30,741 nucleotides of DNA from an uncultured Phocaeicola sp. (GCA_948579315.1 CAPAOL010000041.1:1-30741); one strand, 5' to 3'. Counted from the stretch's first letter, positions 14,795-23,388 are shown. The notes: a model not told the origin generated them from the letters alone. Numbers and translations are program-made.

Positions 14795-15442
14795 TTAAAA
14801 GTGATAGTTAATACCTGCCGAGAAAGATAATTGAGAAATGTCATCCGAACCGTTCATCGGATAATGTGGTTGTACCATCCATTCTTTATGATGGTAGCGG
14901 ACGGAATATTCACCGGAATACGCCAGGATATAGCTTATCCTTGCACTGATCCCCCAATGGGTGAAAAGGTGGTATTCTCCGCCTACTCCAAAGTTTGCCG
15001 CCCATTTGTTCATGGATACTTTTCGTGGTTTATCATATACCATACTGTCGTCTTTATATAACTGGTATCCGGTTCCGGTAGTAAAATACCAATCGAATTG
15101 TTGTTTCAGCCAATGCAGGGAGAACTGTGGAGCAAAATAGTGTGTTTGAATCTTGTCTGTGGTATTTGTCGTGTTGCCTGTATACCGGCTGCCTTGATAA
15201 AGTATTCCGAATCCGGCTCTAATGGCAGGCTTGTTTCCTACCAGGTAAGTATAACTTCCTGACCAACCTATGCCGTTGCGCAAATTCGAGGAATATCCTG
15301 CTATTCCTATCAGCTTTCCGGTGTAGAGGGTAGGACCTGTCTGAAAGGATAGAACGGATCGTTTGTCAGTGCCGGATTGTGCATATAGCGATGTTGGACA
15401 CAGCAGCGTGGCTACTATAATAAAATATAGTTTGTTTTTCAT
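14795..15442 (-). CDS. Small outer-membrane beta-barrel protein, 215 aa
   Basis: Starting at MKNKLYFIIVATLLCPTSLYAQ gives a clean signal peptide; an ATG two codons upstream is an alternative. The mature part alternates polar and aromatic residues in strands typical of a porin-like 8-10-strand barrel (FQTGPTLYTGKL, WSGSYTYLV, AGFGILYQG, ARISYILAYSGEYS) and ends in Phe (SAGINYHF), the outer-membrane C-terminal signal. It has no enzymatic motif. It is co-directional with, and 12 bp before, the lipoprotein gene. A -7 box TATTTTTG lies upstream on the same strand (15469-15476). Confidence 0.75.
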   Translation of the reverse strand: MKNKLYFIIVATLLCPTSLYAQSGTDKRSVLSFQTGPTLYTGKLIGIAGYSSNLRNGIGWSGSYTYLVGNKPAIRAGFGILYQGSRYTGNTTNTTDKIQTHYFAPQFSLHWLKQQFDWYFTTGTGYQLYKDDSMVYDKPRKVSMNKWAANFGVGGEYHLFTHWGISARISYILAYSGEYSVRYHHKEWMVQPHYPMNGSDDISQLSFSAGINYHF

Positions 15443-15468
15443 GGTCATTGTGTTTATCTAGGTGGGTA

Positions 15469-15476
15469 CAAAAATA
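15469..15476 (-). promoter_or_regulatory. -7 box for the beta-barrel/lipoprotein pair
   Basis: CAAAAATA on the + strand reads TATTTTTG on the minus strand, 26 bp before the chosen start. No clear -33 TTTG. Confidence 0.45.
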
Positions 15477-15621
15477 ATAAATCATTGGAAATAACAGCAT
15501 TAATAGTTTTCTTATTTTAAGTAATCCGTGAAAAATGTGATAGATTAACACTTTCCTGCCATCTTTATTCCATTCATTCTGTTTTCTTATGAAGATTATT
15601 CACTTTAAAACCTTATAGTTT

Positions 15622-15870
15622 ATGAAACCAGTAGAATCAGACCGGTTGGATGCCGAAGAGCGTAGAGAACTGAGCAGTTCTGATTTCGGAATTCCTGAAG
15701 AGCGTGCTTTCCCGATGCCCGATGCGGCACATGTGCGGGCGGCGGAAGCCTATTTCCGTTATGCTAGTGATGATCAGAAGCCTGAGTTGGCGAGGAATAT
15801 ACTGGAAAAAGCGGCTGAATACGGAGTGCGTGTAGAGAGTCCTGTGGTGCTGTCTTGGGCCGGGAAATAG
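15622..15870 (+). CDS. Hypothetical protein, 82 aa (DUF6582-like pattern)
   Basis: A small acidic soluble protein. The segment SSSDFGIPEERAFPMPDAAHVRAAEAYF (residues 18-45) recalls the short SDF-P-R-P-D-H-A pattern found in DUF6582-type proteins, followed by two helices (DDQKPELARNILEKAAEYGV). I make this link only tentatively. It stands alone, with no nearby same-strand gene within 90 bp, and has a short AT-rich upstream region. Function unknown. Confidence 0.7.
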   Translation: MKPVESDRLDAEERRELSSSDFGIPEERAFPMPDAAHVRAAEAYFRYASDDQKPELARNILEKAAEYGVRVESPVVLSWAGK

Positions 15871-15958
15871 TTGTTGTATAATGATTTGACCTTTTGTGTT
15901 GCTGAATATTGTGTAAATGTAGGTGCCGAATCGTGAAGGAAAGTTATTATTTAAATAT

Positions 15959-16023
15959 TTTCCTAAGGAAATTTGTTATATAGGAAAGTATGGAATATAT
16001 TTGGAAAAAGTTTCCTGAGGAAA
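15959..16023 (+). promoter_or_regulatory. Promoter bracketed by two identical palindromes, likely MarR operators
   Basis: A full consensus promoter, TTTG (15972-15975), 20 bp, TATATTTG (15996-16003), lies between two 13-bp palindromes of the form TTTCCT-N-AGGAAA at 15959-15971 and 16011-16023. The first abuts the -33 box. The second covers the expected transcription start. Centres are 52 bp apart. An extra half site AGGAAA lies at 15982-15987. Confidence 0.75.
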
Positions 16024-16062
16024 TAATTAAAGGAGATAACATAACAGAGTCCGGTTTTAATT

Positions 16063-16293
16063 ATGAAGAAGAGTATGAAAAAAGAGTTTATAAAAAGGTA
16101 TGGATGGACATTGCTTGGTATTGTGGCAGGAATGGTAGGAGGATATTTGTATTGGCGGTATGTAGGTTGCACCACTGGGACTTGCCCTATCACTTCTTCT
16201 CCTGTCAACAGTTCCATTTGGGGGGCGGCAATGGGGGGATTGTTGCTCAGTTCATTTATGCCGGAGCATAGAAAGATAAAGAAGGAGGAATAA
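16063..16293 (+). CDS. DUF6132-like small membrane protein, 76 aa
   Basis: Two hydrophobic segments (WTLLGIVAGMVGGYLYWRYV, 15-34, and SIWGAAMGGLLLSSFM, 51-66) flank GCTTGTCPITSSP, a loop with two cysteines. This layout fits the DUF6132 family of small Bacteroidetes membrane proteins, often next to thioredoxin genes. ATG 16063 is used; ATG 16075 is possible. The stop codon is 2 bp before the thioredoxin start, so the two are translated together. The cysteine pair between helices suggests involvement in thiol redox chemistry or metal handling at the inner membrane, which is inference. Confidence 0.8.
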   Translation: MKKSMKKEFIKRYGWTLLGIVAGMVGGYLYWRYVGCTTGTCPITSSPVNSSIWGAAMGGLLLSSFMPEHRKIKKEE

Positions 16294-16295
16294 GT

Positions 16296-16775
16296 ATGAA
16301 TAAAACGATTTTATTTTTTTTAGCCCTTGTGCTGGCTGCCACAACAGCTTGCGGCAGAGGAAGCAGTAATAATAACCCTGTAAAAGAAGAAACTATGGCA
16401 ACAGAAGGAAATGGAAAGGTCATACATTTGACTAAAGCTGAATTTTTGGCGAAAGTATATAATTTCGAGAAAAACCCGGAAGAGTGGAAATATGAAGGTG
16501 ACAAACCGGCTATTGTGGATTTCTATGCTGACTGGTGTGGTCCTTGCAAAATGGTAGCTCCTATTTTGGACGAATTGGCAAAAGAATACGATGGCCAGAT
16601 TGTGATTTATAAAGTGGACACGGAGAAAGAACAGGAACTGGCAGGCGCGTTTGGTATACGGAGTATTCCGTCCATTCTGTTCATCCCCATGGAAGGAAAG
16701 CCGGAGATGGCACAGGGGGCTATGCCCAAAGCGTCATTTAAAAAGGCTATTGATGAGTTTTTATTGAAAAAATAA
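16296..16775 (+). CDS. Thioredoxin-fold lipoprotein with WCGPCK active site
   Basis: A 159-aa protein with a lipoprotein signal (FFLALVLAATTAC, Cys19), then a linker, then a thioredoxin domain (about 45-157) with the CXXC motif WCGPCK at 80-85 and cis-Pro125 in RSIPSILF. It should reduce or rearrange disulfides in the periplasm, anchored by lipid. A strong ribosome-binding site AAGGAGG lies at 16282-16288, inside the end of the upstream gene, which is unusually canonical for this phylum. It is the second gene of the operon. The downstream MarR gene suggests redox- or stress-responsive control. Confidence 0.92.
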   Translation: MNKTILFFLALVLAATTACGRGSSNNNPVKEETMATEGNGKVIHLTKAEFLAKVYNFEKNPEEWKYEGDKPAIVDFYADWCGPCKMVAPILDELAKEYDGQIVIYKVDTEKEQELAGAFGIRSIPSILFIPMEGKPEMAQGAMPKASFKKAIDEFLLKK

Positions 16776-16776
16776 G

Positions 16777-16784
16777 TACTTTTG
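16777..16784 (+). promoter_or_regulatory. Possible internal -7 box before the MarR gene
   Basis: TACTTTTG matches TAnnTTTG, 28 bp before ATG 16813. No TTTG at -33, so only a candidate internal start. Confidence 0.3.
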
Positions 16785-16812
16785 TGCAATAGCATCAAGA
16801 AGAAAGAGCAAT

Positions 16813-17160
16813 ATGGAAACTTTATGTAAAATAAGAGATCTCTATCGCGCTATTGCAGAATTTGAAACACGGTTTGAAAAGGCGCACCACCTTTGTCTGA
16901 ACGAAGGAATGTTGCTGTGCTGTCTCTCCAGAAAGAAACGCCTGTCCTCGGGAGAGATAGCAGAGCAATTGGGGCTTTCTAATTCGAATACTTCTAAGGT
17001 TATCAGATCTGTAGAGGATAAAGGCTATATAGAGCGTAATTTGGGAGATTGTGACAAACGCCAGATGTATTTCTCGCTTACGGCGGAAGGAAAGAAAATA
17101 CTGAAGGAGATGGAATGCTGTAATATTGAGATTCCTGAGTTACTGAGGTCTGTATTATAA
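16813..17160 (+). CDS. MarR-family transcriptional regulator, 115 aa
   Basis: The winged helix-turn-helix spans about 44-98: LSSGEIAEQLGLSNSNTSKVIRSVEDKGYIER, then the wing DKRQMYFSLTAEGK. The short flanking helices would form the dimer interface, so the protein is at the small end of the family. Four Cys (positions 5, 28, 36-37) in the N-terminal helices and Cys80 before the wing could make it redox-sensitive, which is inference. It is third in a closely packed gene run with a thioredoxin. The symmetrical palindromes around the run's promoter are good candidates for its binding sites. Confidence 0.88.
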   Translation: METLCKIRDLYRAIAEFETRFEKAHHLCLNEGMLLCCLSRKKRLSSGEIAEQLGLSNSNTSKVIRSVEDKGYIERNLGDCDKRQMYFSLTAEGKKILKEMECCNIEIPELLRSVL

Positions 17161-17183
17161 TAGTAAGAAAGATACCGCTGTAG

Positions 17184-17849
17184 ATGAAGTCTGTTTTTAT
17201 TTTTATATCATTGCTGATAATGCTCTGTCCCGCTTTCTCGCAAAGCAGGATGGAGCATTATCTTGATTCTTTGGGATTGGTGAATGTAGGCCGGATGGAC
17301 CCGACATTGAAAATAGATTTGATGTATACCCGTGCCGACAATTTTACCGGGAAAGTCCTTTATGAGGATTTGCAGGAGGCCTATCTTCATCCCGAGGCTG
17401 CCAAAGCCTTGTTGCAAGCGCAAAAGCGGTTGAAAGAGTTGTATCCCGGTTATTCTCTGATTATTTATGATGCCGCCCGTCCCATGTCCGTGCAGCAGAA
17501 AATGTGGAATGTGGTAAAAGGTACTTCCCAAAATATATATGTATCCAATCCGGCCCGGGGAGGAGGGTTGCATAATTATGGTTTGGCGGTGGATGTGAGT
17601 ATTGCAGATGAAAAAGGAAATCCTTTGCCTATGGGGACCAAGGTGGATCATTTGGGCAAGGAAGCACACATAGATACCGAGGCGGCAATGGTACAGCAGG
17701 GAATCATTACAGCGCAGGAACGGAAAAACCGTTTGCTGCTGCGCCGGGTCATGACGGATGCGGGTTATAAACCTTTGCGCAGTGAGTGGTGGCATTTCAA
17801 CTTCCGCAGTCGTGAAGAGGCAAAACGGAACTATAAAGTAATTAGATAA
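17184..17849 (+). CDS. VanX-like D-alanyl-D-alanine dipeptidase (M15D), exported
   Basis: A 221-aa protein with a signal peptide (SVFIFISLLIMLCPAFSQ). The family residues are all in place: Arg99 in DAARP, zinc ligands His130 and Asp137 in GGGLHNYGLAVD, Glu201 and His204 in SEWWHF. Such enzymes split D-Ala-D-Ala. In bacteria without vancomycin-resistance genes this probably serves cell-wall turnover in the periplasm. No vanH, vanA-type ligase or VanS/VanR pair is nearby, so this is not a resistance cluster. It starts 23 bp after the MarR gene and ends 3 bp before the methyltransferase gene. Confidence 0.9.
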   Translation: MKSVFIFISLLIMLCPAFSQSRMEHYLDSLGLVNVGRMDPTLKIDLMYTRADNFTGKVLYEDLQEAYLHPEAAKALLQAQKRLKELYPGYSLIIYDAARPMSVQQKMWNVVKGTSQNIYVSNPARGGGLHNYGLAVDVSIADEKGNPLPMGTKVDHLGKEAHIDTEAAMVQQGIITAQERKNRLLLRRVMTDAGYKPLRSEWWHFNFRSREEAKRNYKVIR

Positions 17850-17852
17850 AGG

Positions 17853-19037
17853 ATGGAAATATCAACAAAAACACTCCATTTCATCGAAGAACACAGAGAG
17901 GACGATACGCGTACACTTGCTTTGCAAAGTAAGAAATATCCCGATGTAGACATGGCGGCAGCTGTCACACAAATTGCCGGACGGCAGGTGGCGGCCCGCA
18001 AGATACCTTCATGGTATCCGGTTTCTGCATTATGGTATCCCCCTCATTTGTCTATGGAGCAATGTTCTTCCGAAGCAACTGCTTTGTATAAGGCCTCTTT
18101 GTTGGAAGGCGATACTTTTGCCGATTTAACCGGAGGTTTCGGTATTGATTGCAGCTTTATCTCCCGGAATTTCAAGCAGGCTGATTATGTGGAAAGGCAG
18201 TCAGGACTTTGTGAGCTGGCTTTGCATAATTTCCCTTTGTTGGGGTTGGGGCACATTCGGATACACAACCGGGACGGGGTATCCTATTTGCAGGAAATGC
18301 TTCCGGTAGATTGCTTGTTTTTAGACCCTGCCAGAAGAGACGGACACGGTGGAAAGACGGTTGCCATCTCTGATTGCGAGCCGGATGTTACTGTTTTGGA
18401 GCCTTTGCTGGTTGATAAGGCAAAGAAAGTGATGGTGAAATTATCGCCTATGCTGGATCTGTCATTGGCATTGAACGAGTTGAAAACAGTTCGTGCGGTA
18501 CACATTGTCGCTGTGAATAACGAGTGCAAGGAGTTATTGCTGATACTGCAAAAAGAGTCCGTTTCATCGGAGGTAAGCATCCATTGCGAACATATTGTAG
18601 GCAACGGGGAGAGCCGGCATTACACCTTTACCTTGAAGCGGGAAAAAACATCGCCCTGTCTTTTGGCCGATGAAGTCGGAACTTATTTGTATGAACCGAA
18701 TGCCGCTATATTGAAAGCCGGTGCTTTTCGTTCTCTCACACAAACCTATCCTGTGGCGAAACTTCACCTCAACAGCCATTTATATACCTCTGTTTCTTTG
18801 GTTCCGGATTTTCCGGGACGTCGTTTCCGGGTTGAGGCCGTATCGGGTTTTGGAAAAAAGGAATTGAAAGCGTTCTTGATGGATATGGACAAGGCGAATA
18901 TTACGATCCGCAACTTTCCATTATCGGTTGCGGAACTTCGCAAACGTTTGAAACTGAAAGAGGGAGGAGATGATTATATCTTTGCCACTACCTTGTCCGG
19001 CGGGCAGAAAGTCTTGATTAGAGGGAAGAAGTGTTAG
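17853..19037 (+). CDS. SAM-dependent methyltransferase with THUMP-like C-terminus
   Basis: A 394-aa protein with a class I methyltransferase core: motif I DLTGGFGID (91-99), an acidic strand YVERQ (112-116) and motif IV FLDPARRD (156-163). The C-terminal 90 residues (about 305-394) match the THUMP-like domain of a Bacteroidetes methyltransferase family. These are usually thought to act on RNA, but the substrate is not established. It starts 3 bp after the dipeptidase. Its stop codon overlaps the response regulator stop on the other strand by four bases. Confidence 0.85.
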   Translation: MEISTKTLHFIEEHREDDTRTLALQSKKYPDVDMAAAVTQIAGRQVAARKIPSWYPVSALWYPPHLSMEQCSSEATALYKASLLEGDTFADLTGGFGIDCSFISRNFKQADYVERQSGLCELALHNFPLLGLGHIRIHNRDGVSYLQEMLPVDCLFLDPARRDGHGGKTVAISDCEPDVTVLEPLLVDKAKKVMVKLSPMLDLSLALNELKTVRAVHIVAVNNECKELLLILQKESVSSEVSIHCEHIVGNGESRHYTFTLKREKTSPCLLADEVGTYLYEPNAAILKAGAFRSLTQTYPVAKLHLNSHLYTSVSLVPDFPGRRFRVEAVSGFGKKELKAFLMDMDKANITIRNFPLSVAELRKRLKLKEGGDDYIFATTLSGGQKVLIRGKKC

Positions 19038-19717
19038 TTTATAATCAGTTTGTAACCTATTCCCCTTACATTCACAATCCGTATGCTTTGGTCTTTGGAC
19101 AGTTTATGGCGTAATTTCGTAATAAATACATGCAGGCTGCGTGAATTGAAGAAGCTGTCATCTCCCCATAGCTCCAACAAGATGCTTTGGCTGTTCACCA
19201 CTTCATTCCGGTTCTCACACAGGCGTTTTAGGATTTCCGATTCCCGGTGGGAGAGTTCTTGTATGTTCCCTGCAAAATCCAGTTGTTGGGTGACGGAGTT
19301 GAACTGATATCCTCCGATGGTGTAGGTATTGGTTATTTCTTTTTCCACAAAAGCTTTGTGCATCAAGGCTTTGAGGCGTACAATAAGCTCCTGCATACCG
19401 AATGGTTTTTTCAGATAGTCATTAGCTCCCAGTTCAAATCCTTTTACTACATCATTGATGGCAGACCGGGCGGTGAGGAATAATACCGGGGTTGCTTTAT
19501 CCGATTGGCGGATGCGGCGTACCATTTCAAAGCCATCCATACGGGGCATCATGACATCGGCTACCAATACGTCCGGTTTCTGTTCGAAAAACTTTCTTAA
19601 GCCTTCTTCACCATCTCCGGCGGTAGTAATGATAAAATCCTGTTCTTCCAGTGTGTCCTTGATAATCATGGCAAGAGTCTGTTCATCTTCTACTAATAAA
19701 ACGTGTATCTTTTCCAT
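19034..19717 (-). CDS. OmpR-family response regulator, 227 aa
   Basis: The receiver domain has Glu10/Asp11, phospho-acceptor Asp54 (VADVMMPRMDGF), Thr82 and Lys104. The C-terminal winged helix (about 130-227) ends SLHVFITKLRHKLSKDQSIRIVNVRGIGYKL, typical of OmpR/PhoB regulators. It follows the sensor kinase gene by 4 bp, so it is second in the operon and its partner is clear. It does not look like RprY. Target genes are unknown; the divergent outer-membrane protein is a candidate. Confidence 0.93.
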   Translation of the reverse strand: MEKIHVLLVEDEQTLAMIIKDTLEEQDFIITTAGDGEEGLRKFFEQKPDVLVADVMMPRMDGFEMVRRIRQSDKATPVLFLTARSAINDVVKGFELGANDYLKKPFGMQELIVRLKALMHKAFVEKEITNTYTIGGYQFNSVTQQLDFAGNIQELSHRESEILKRLCENRNEVVNSQSILLELWGDDSFFNSRSLHVFITKLRHKLSKDQSIRIVNVRGIGYKLIIN

Positions 19718-19721
19718 TTGC

Positions 19722-21176
19722 TTATTCGGGAATTTTAAGTGTAAAGGTACTGCCTTTTCCTGTGCTGCTTTCCACGGAAACAGTTCCTTTATGCTGTTCT
19801 ATCATTGTTTTTACATAATAAAGTCCTAATCCATATCCTTTTACATTATGCAGATTACCGGTCGGAACCCGATAAAACTTATCAAACAGATGTTTTTGTC
19901 TGTCGGCAGGAATACCTATTCCTTTGTCTTGTATCTTTAGCATTACATAAGCGTTACGGTCACCGTTGTATGGATTGTTGCAGCGTATTGCAGAAATGTA
20001 AATATATGCCTTTTCATCGGAATATTTTATAGCATTGTCTATCAGATTGCTGATCATGTTATACAGGTGCAAGCGGTCTGCACGTAGGGTTATGTTTTCT
20101 TCCATAATGAGTTTGAACTCAGTCGGCTTATCAGCTTTCAATCTATGTTGGCTGATCAGATTTTCCAACATAGGCCTCAGTTCGACAGGTTCATAGTTCA
20201 GACGGAAGTTCTTCCGTTGCTCCATACTCATGGAAAGGATCTGTTCCACCAGTCCGCTGAGCTGTTTCAGCTGGGTTTGGATAATCTGAAGATAGTTCTG
20301 TCGTTTCGTCAGGTTTTCTGCTCCGTTGAAGTTCAGTAATGCATCGTTGGCGGCGTAGGCTACGGCTATCGGAGTTTTCAGTTCGTGAGTAATGTTATGC
20401 GTGAAGTCCTCTTTCATTTCTTCTACACTTTTCTGCCTTAAGATGATACGGATAAGAAACCAGAATGATACCCCCAATATAATAATGATAAAGAAAGAGG
20501 TATAAAGTATCCCCTTCATTTGTTGCAAGACGATGGTATTTGTCGGTTCCACCCATAACCGGTATGCCATTTTGTTGTACAAGTCATAATTGTAATAGTA
20601 GCTCACTGCTTCTTTGCCCGGCCTGTATTTTTGAGGTGAGCTGAGTCCTTGTACGACCGTGCTGTCTTGACGTAAATTCACTATTTCGATGCGGTGAGGC
20701 AGGTAGATGATTCCGCGCATGGCAAGTGTCCTTGTAAAAAGGCTGTCGAAAGTGTGCAGGTTGATTTCCGTGAAAAGGTCCAGCTGGCTGTGGATACCCC
20801 GTTGGAAGTATTTGGTGAGCAGTTCCAGTGTACCGTTTTTGTCGATGGTAGTAGATACCGGTTCATTGATTTCCAGACCAAATCTTTTTTGCTGTTTGAA
20901 AGGCTCGGTTTCTATAACTTTGGTAATCAAAGCACTGCTGTCCAGATTGATACTGGATTCGATATAGCCATTTATGGTTTCGTTGCTTCGTTTCACGGAG
21001 TCGCACCGTTCCATCATTTCATTGTAGTCACTCACCTGTAATGTTTCTATCAGGCAATTGTCCATATCCTTCTTCATCGAGGTGTATAATCCTGTCAACC
21101 AATATGCCTGATAGGCAAAGACGCCTATCAGCGAAAGGATAATCAATGCGGCTATGGCTTTAAACGGTATCTTCAT
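19722..21176 (-). CDS. Membrane sensor histidine kinase, 484 aa
   Basis: I start it at ATG 21176 (MKIPFKAIAALIILSLIGVF). The frame runs 31 codons further up, but that part is cysteine-rich, unlike a kinase start, and covers the promoter. Domains: membrane segment 7-29, a periplasmic sensor of about 190 residues, membrane segment about 223-246, H-box with His264 (THELKTP), N-box NMISNLIDNAIKYSD, then DKGIGIP and GYGLGLYYVKTM of the ATPase domain. It phosphorylates the response regulator encoded 4 bp downstream. The periplasmic part matches no sensor family I know. Confidence 0.92.
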   Translation of the reverse strand: MKIPFKAIAALIILSLIGVFAYQAYWLTGLYTSMKKDMDNCLIETLQVSDYNEMMERCDSVKRSNETINGYIESSINLDSSALITKVIETEPFKQQKRFGLEINEPVSTTIDKNGTLELLTKYFQRGIHSQLDLFTEINLHTFDSLFTRTLAMRGIIYLPHRIEIVNLRQDSTVVQGLSSPQKYRPGKEAVSYYYNYDLYNKMAYRLWVEPTNTIVLQQMKGILYTSFFIIIILGVSFWFLIRIILRQKSVEEMKEDFTHNITHELKTPIAVAYAANDALLNFNGAENLTKRQNYLQIIQTQLKQLSGLVEQILSMSMEQRKNFRLNYEPVELRPMLENLISQHRLKADKPTEFKLIMEENITLRADRLHLYNMISNLIDNAIKYSDEKAYIYISAIRCNNPYNGDRNAYVMLKIQDKGIGIPADRQKHLFDKFYRVPTGNLHNVKGYGLGLYYVKTMIEQHKGTVSVESSTGKGSTFTLKIPE

Positions 21177-21183
21177 GGTTTGG

Positions 21184-21191
21184 CAAAAATA
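21184..21191 (-). promoter_or_regulatory. -7 box of the kinase/regulator operon, very short leader
   Basis: CAAAAATA reads TATTTTTG on the minus strand. The start codon is only 7 bases beyond it, so the message would begin about at the ATG, nearly leaderless. Confidence 0.5.
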
Positions 21192-21308
21192 GGTACAAAA
21201 TAAGTATTCTCTTTCTTTTGATAACACTAAATAAGACTTCATAAGCCGGCGGTAACACATACGGCACATTTTTCACCTTTACTTTGCATGGACATTAAAA
21301 ATAAAACG

Positions 21309-23384
21309 ATGATGAGGACAGTGATTATCTTTTGTTTATGCTTGTCGGCATTTGCGGCACAAGCGCAGAATGATGTGAATTATACCTATATGGACAGCCT
21401 TTTCCAACAATTGCCGGAGGTGTTGGTCAAAGGGGAGCGTCCGGTGGTAAAGGCCGAGCGGGGAAAGCTGGTCTATGACTTACCCCGTATGGTAGAGCGG
21501 CTTCCGGTGAATAACGCCTACGAGGCGGTAAAGGAACTGCCCGGCATCGTGGAACAAGATGGCAATCTCACTTTGGGGGGGCGCAGTATTACTTTGGTAG
21601 TAAATGGAAAAGTAAGTACACTGGACAAGGACGATTTGAAGTCCGTGCTTCAGAATACCCCTGTCAGTCGTCTGGAGAAAGCGGAAATCATGTATGCTGC
21701 TCCGGCACGTTACCGCATTCGTGGAGCCATGGTGAATGTTATTCTAAAATCGAATATAGGGCAGAAGCCTTCTTGGTCCGGTGAAGTGGCGGCTATGTAT
21801 GAACAGTCCCGCAGGGAAGACATTGCAGGCCGTGGAAATTTGCTCTACACTTCCCGGCGCTTTTCGGCGGATGTGATGTATTCATACGGGTTCAAACATA
21901 CCACTTTCGGATTGGACAAACAGTCATGGCACACTATGGCGGGGGACGTACACGAGTTGGATTTGAAAACAGAGGCTAAAGGGTATGGCGGCCGGCATAA
22001 CCTCCGCTTGGGGGCGGATTATGATTTCGGGAAGAAGAACTTGTTGAGTGTGGTTTACAATACACAATACCGCTATGGGCAGGACTGTACAAAAATGCGT
22101 GGAACAGCCCACAGTGATAAAACGGATGACGGTGACCGCCAGTTACATAATGTGGCGGCCGATTATCAATCTTCTTTCGGCCTTTCGGCAGGAATGGATT
22201 TCCTTTTTTTCTCCAATCCGTCACAGACCTTTCTGGAGAAAGATATGCAGGATGTCAGCCGGACATTGAATTATGACAGCAACCAACGTATCAACCGCTG
22301 GTTATTCTATGCCAACCAGCTTCATTCCTTGCAAGGTGGAACCGAGATAAATTATGGTGTAAAGTACACTGCCACACATGATAACAGCTACCAGTTCTAT
22401 CGGGATGGTGAAACAGGAGCCTTGATTCCCGATAATTCCGAGAAACTGCTTCGAAAAGAATATACTCTGAATATGTACACCGGCGCTTCACATAGTTTTG
22501 GGAAGAAGTTCTCTGCCGAAATTTCCTTGGCCGCAGAGCTTTATCATGCCGGGGAACGCCATAGCTGGATGCTGTATCCCACTGTAAACACAACTTATAC
22601 TCCGGCAGATGGCCATACCTTGCAAATGTCTTTCACCAGTAATCGTAAATATCCCGCTTACTGGCAGTTGCAACCTATTATACAGTATGTGGACAGCTAT
22701 ACCGAGGCTCATGGAAATCCCGATCTGAAGCCAAGTTCCAATTATTCGCTCGACTTGAATTATCTGTATAAGAATAGATATATGATAGGGGTGAATTACA
22801 ATTACACACCCGATTACTTTGTGCAGCTCCCTTATCAATTGCCCGACCGTCTGGCGGAGGTGAATCAGTTTGTGAATTATGATTTTCAGAAAAGATGGAC
22901 CATACAGACTATGGCTTCTTATAAAGTGAGTACATGGTGGAACGGGCGCATTTTTGCTTTCGGCCTGTTCTCTCATGACAAGAACAGCCATTTCCATGAT
23001 ATTGCATTCAACCGGCATAAATTCAGCGTCATTCTGAATACCACAAACACATTCATCTTATCGAAGAAACCGAATATCATAGGTACGTTGGCTGGTTTTT
23101 ACCAATCACGTGCCATACAAGGGGTGTATAACTTAAGTCCTATTTGTAATGTTTCGACTTCACTTCAGTGGGCTTCTCCGGATGGAAAGACAAAGGTGAT
23201 ATTGAAAGGAAATGATATTCTTAATACATCGAATATGACCACCCGGCTGGCGTGGGGGCAGCAACGGAACCGGACAGAAATGAATTGGGACAATCGTAGC
23301 TTTACATTTTCATTCCTCTATAAATTCGGCGGATACAAAGAGAAGAAACGTACCGATGTCGATACCAAGCGGCTGGGACGATGA
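21309..23384 (+). CDS. Outer-membrane beta-barrel receptor-like protein
   Basis: About 691 aa from ATG 21309. ATG 21288 is also in frame, but a near-consensus -7 box (21279-21286) lies against it, so the later start is preferred. A signal peptide (MMRTVIIFCLCLSAFAAQAQ) is followed by a TonB-plug-like segment (VNNAYEAVKELPGIVEQDGNLTLGGRSITLVVNGK, then ILKSNIG) and a long beta-barrel with alternating aromatic residues. This suits the large Bacteroidetes beta-barrel family related to TonB-dependent receptors, but no SusD partner or Ton box is seen. It is divergent from the two-component genes and may be their target. Confidence 0.85.
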   Translation: MMRTVIIFCLCLSAFAAQAQNDVNYTYMDSLFQQLPEVLVKGERPVVKAERGKLVYDLPRMVERLPVNNAYEAVKELPGIVEQDGNLTLGGRSITLVVNGKVSTLDKDDLKSVLQNTPVSRLEKAEIMYAAPARYRIRGAMVNVILKSNIGQKPSWSGEVAAMYEQSRREDIAGRGNLLYTSRRFSADVMYSYGFKHTTFGLDKQSWHTMAGDVHELDLKTEAKGYGGRHNLRLGADYDFGKKNLLSVVYNTQYRYGQDCTKMRGTAHSDKTDDGDRQLHNVAADYQSSFGLSAGMDFLFFSNPSQTFLEKDMQDVSRTLNYDSNQRINRWLFYANQLHSLQGGTEINYGVKYTATHDNSYQFYRDGETGALIPDNSEKLLRKEYTLNMYTGASHSFGKKFSAEISLAAELYHAGERHSWMLYPTVNTTYTPADGHTLQMSFTSNRKYPAYWQLQPIIQYVDSYTEAHGNPDLKPSSNYSLDLNYLYKNRYMIGVNYNYTPDYFVQLPYQLPDRLAEVNQFVNYDFQKRWTIQTMASYKVSTWWNGRIFAFGLFSHDKNSHFHDIAFNRHKFSVILNTTNTFILSKKPNIIGTLAGFYQSRAIQGVYNLSPICNVSTSLQWASPDGKTKVILKGNDILNTSNMTTRLAWGQQRNRTEMNWDNRSFTFSFLYKFGGYKEKKRTDVDTKRLGR

Positions 23385-23388
23385 TTTT

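Noticed and set aside
12930..15442. Polysaccharide utilisation locus
   Set aside because: No SusC/SusD pair, lyase or regulator near the GH105 gene; the beta-barrel protein is too small to be SusC.
17184..17849. Vancomycin resistance cluster
   Set aside because: Only the VanX-like gene is present; no vanH, ligase or VanS/VanR partner genes.
19034..21176. RprX/RprY two-component system
   Set aside because: The regulator sequence differs clearly from what I know of RprY, so no symbol is given.
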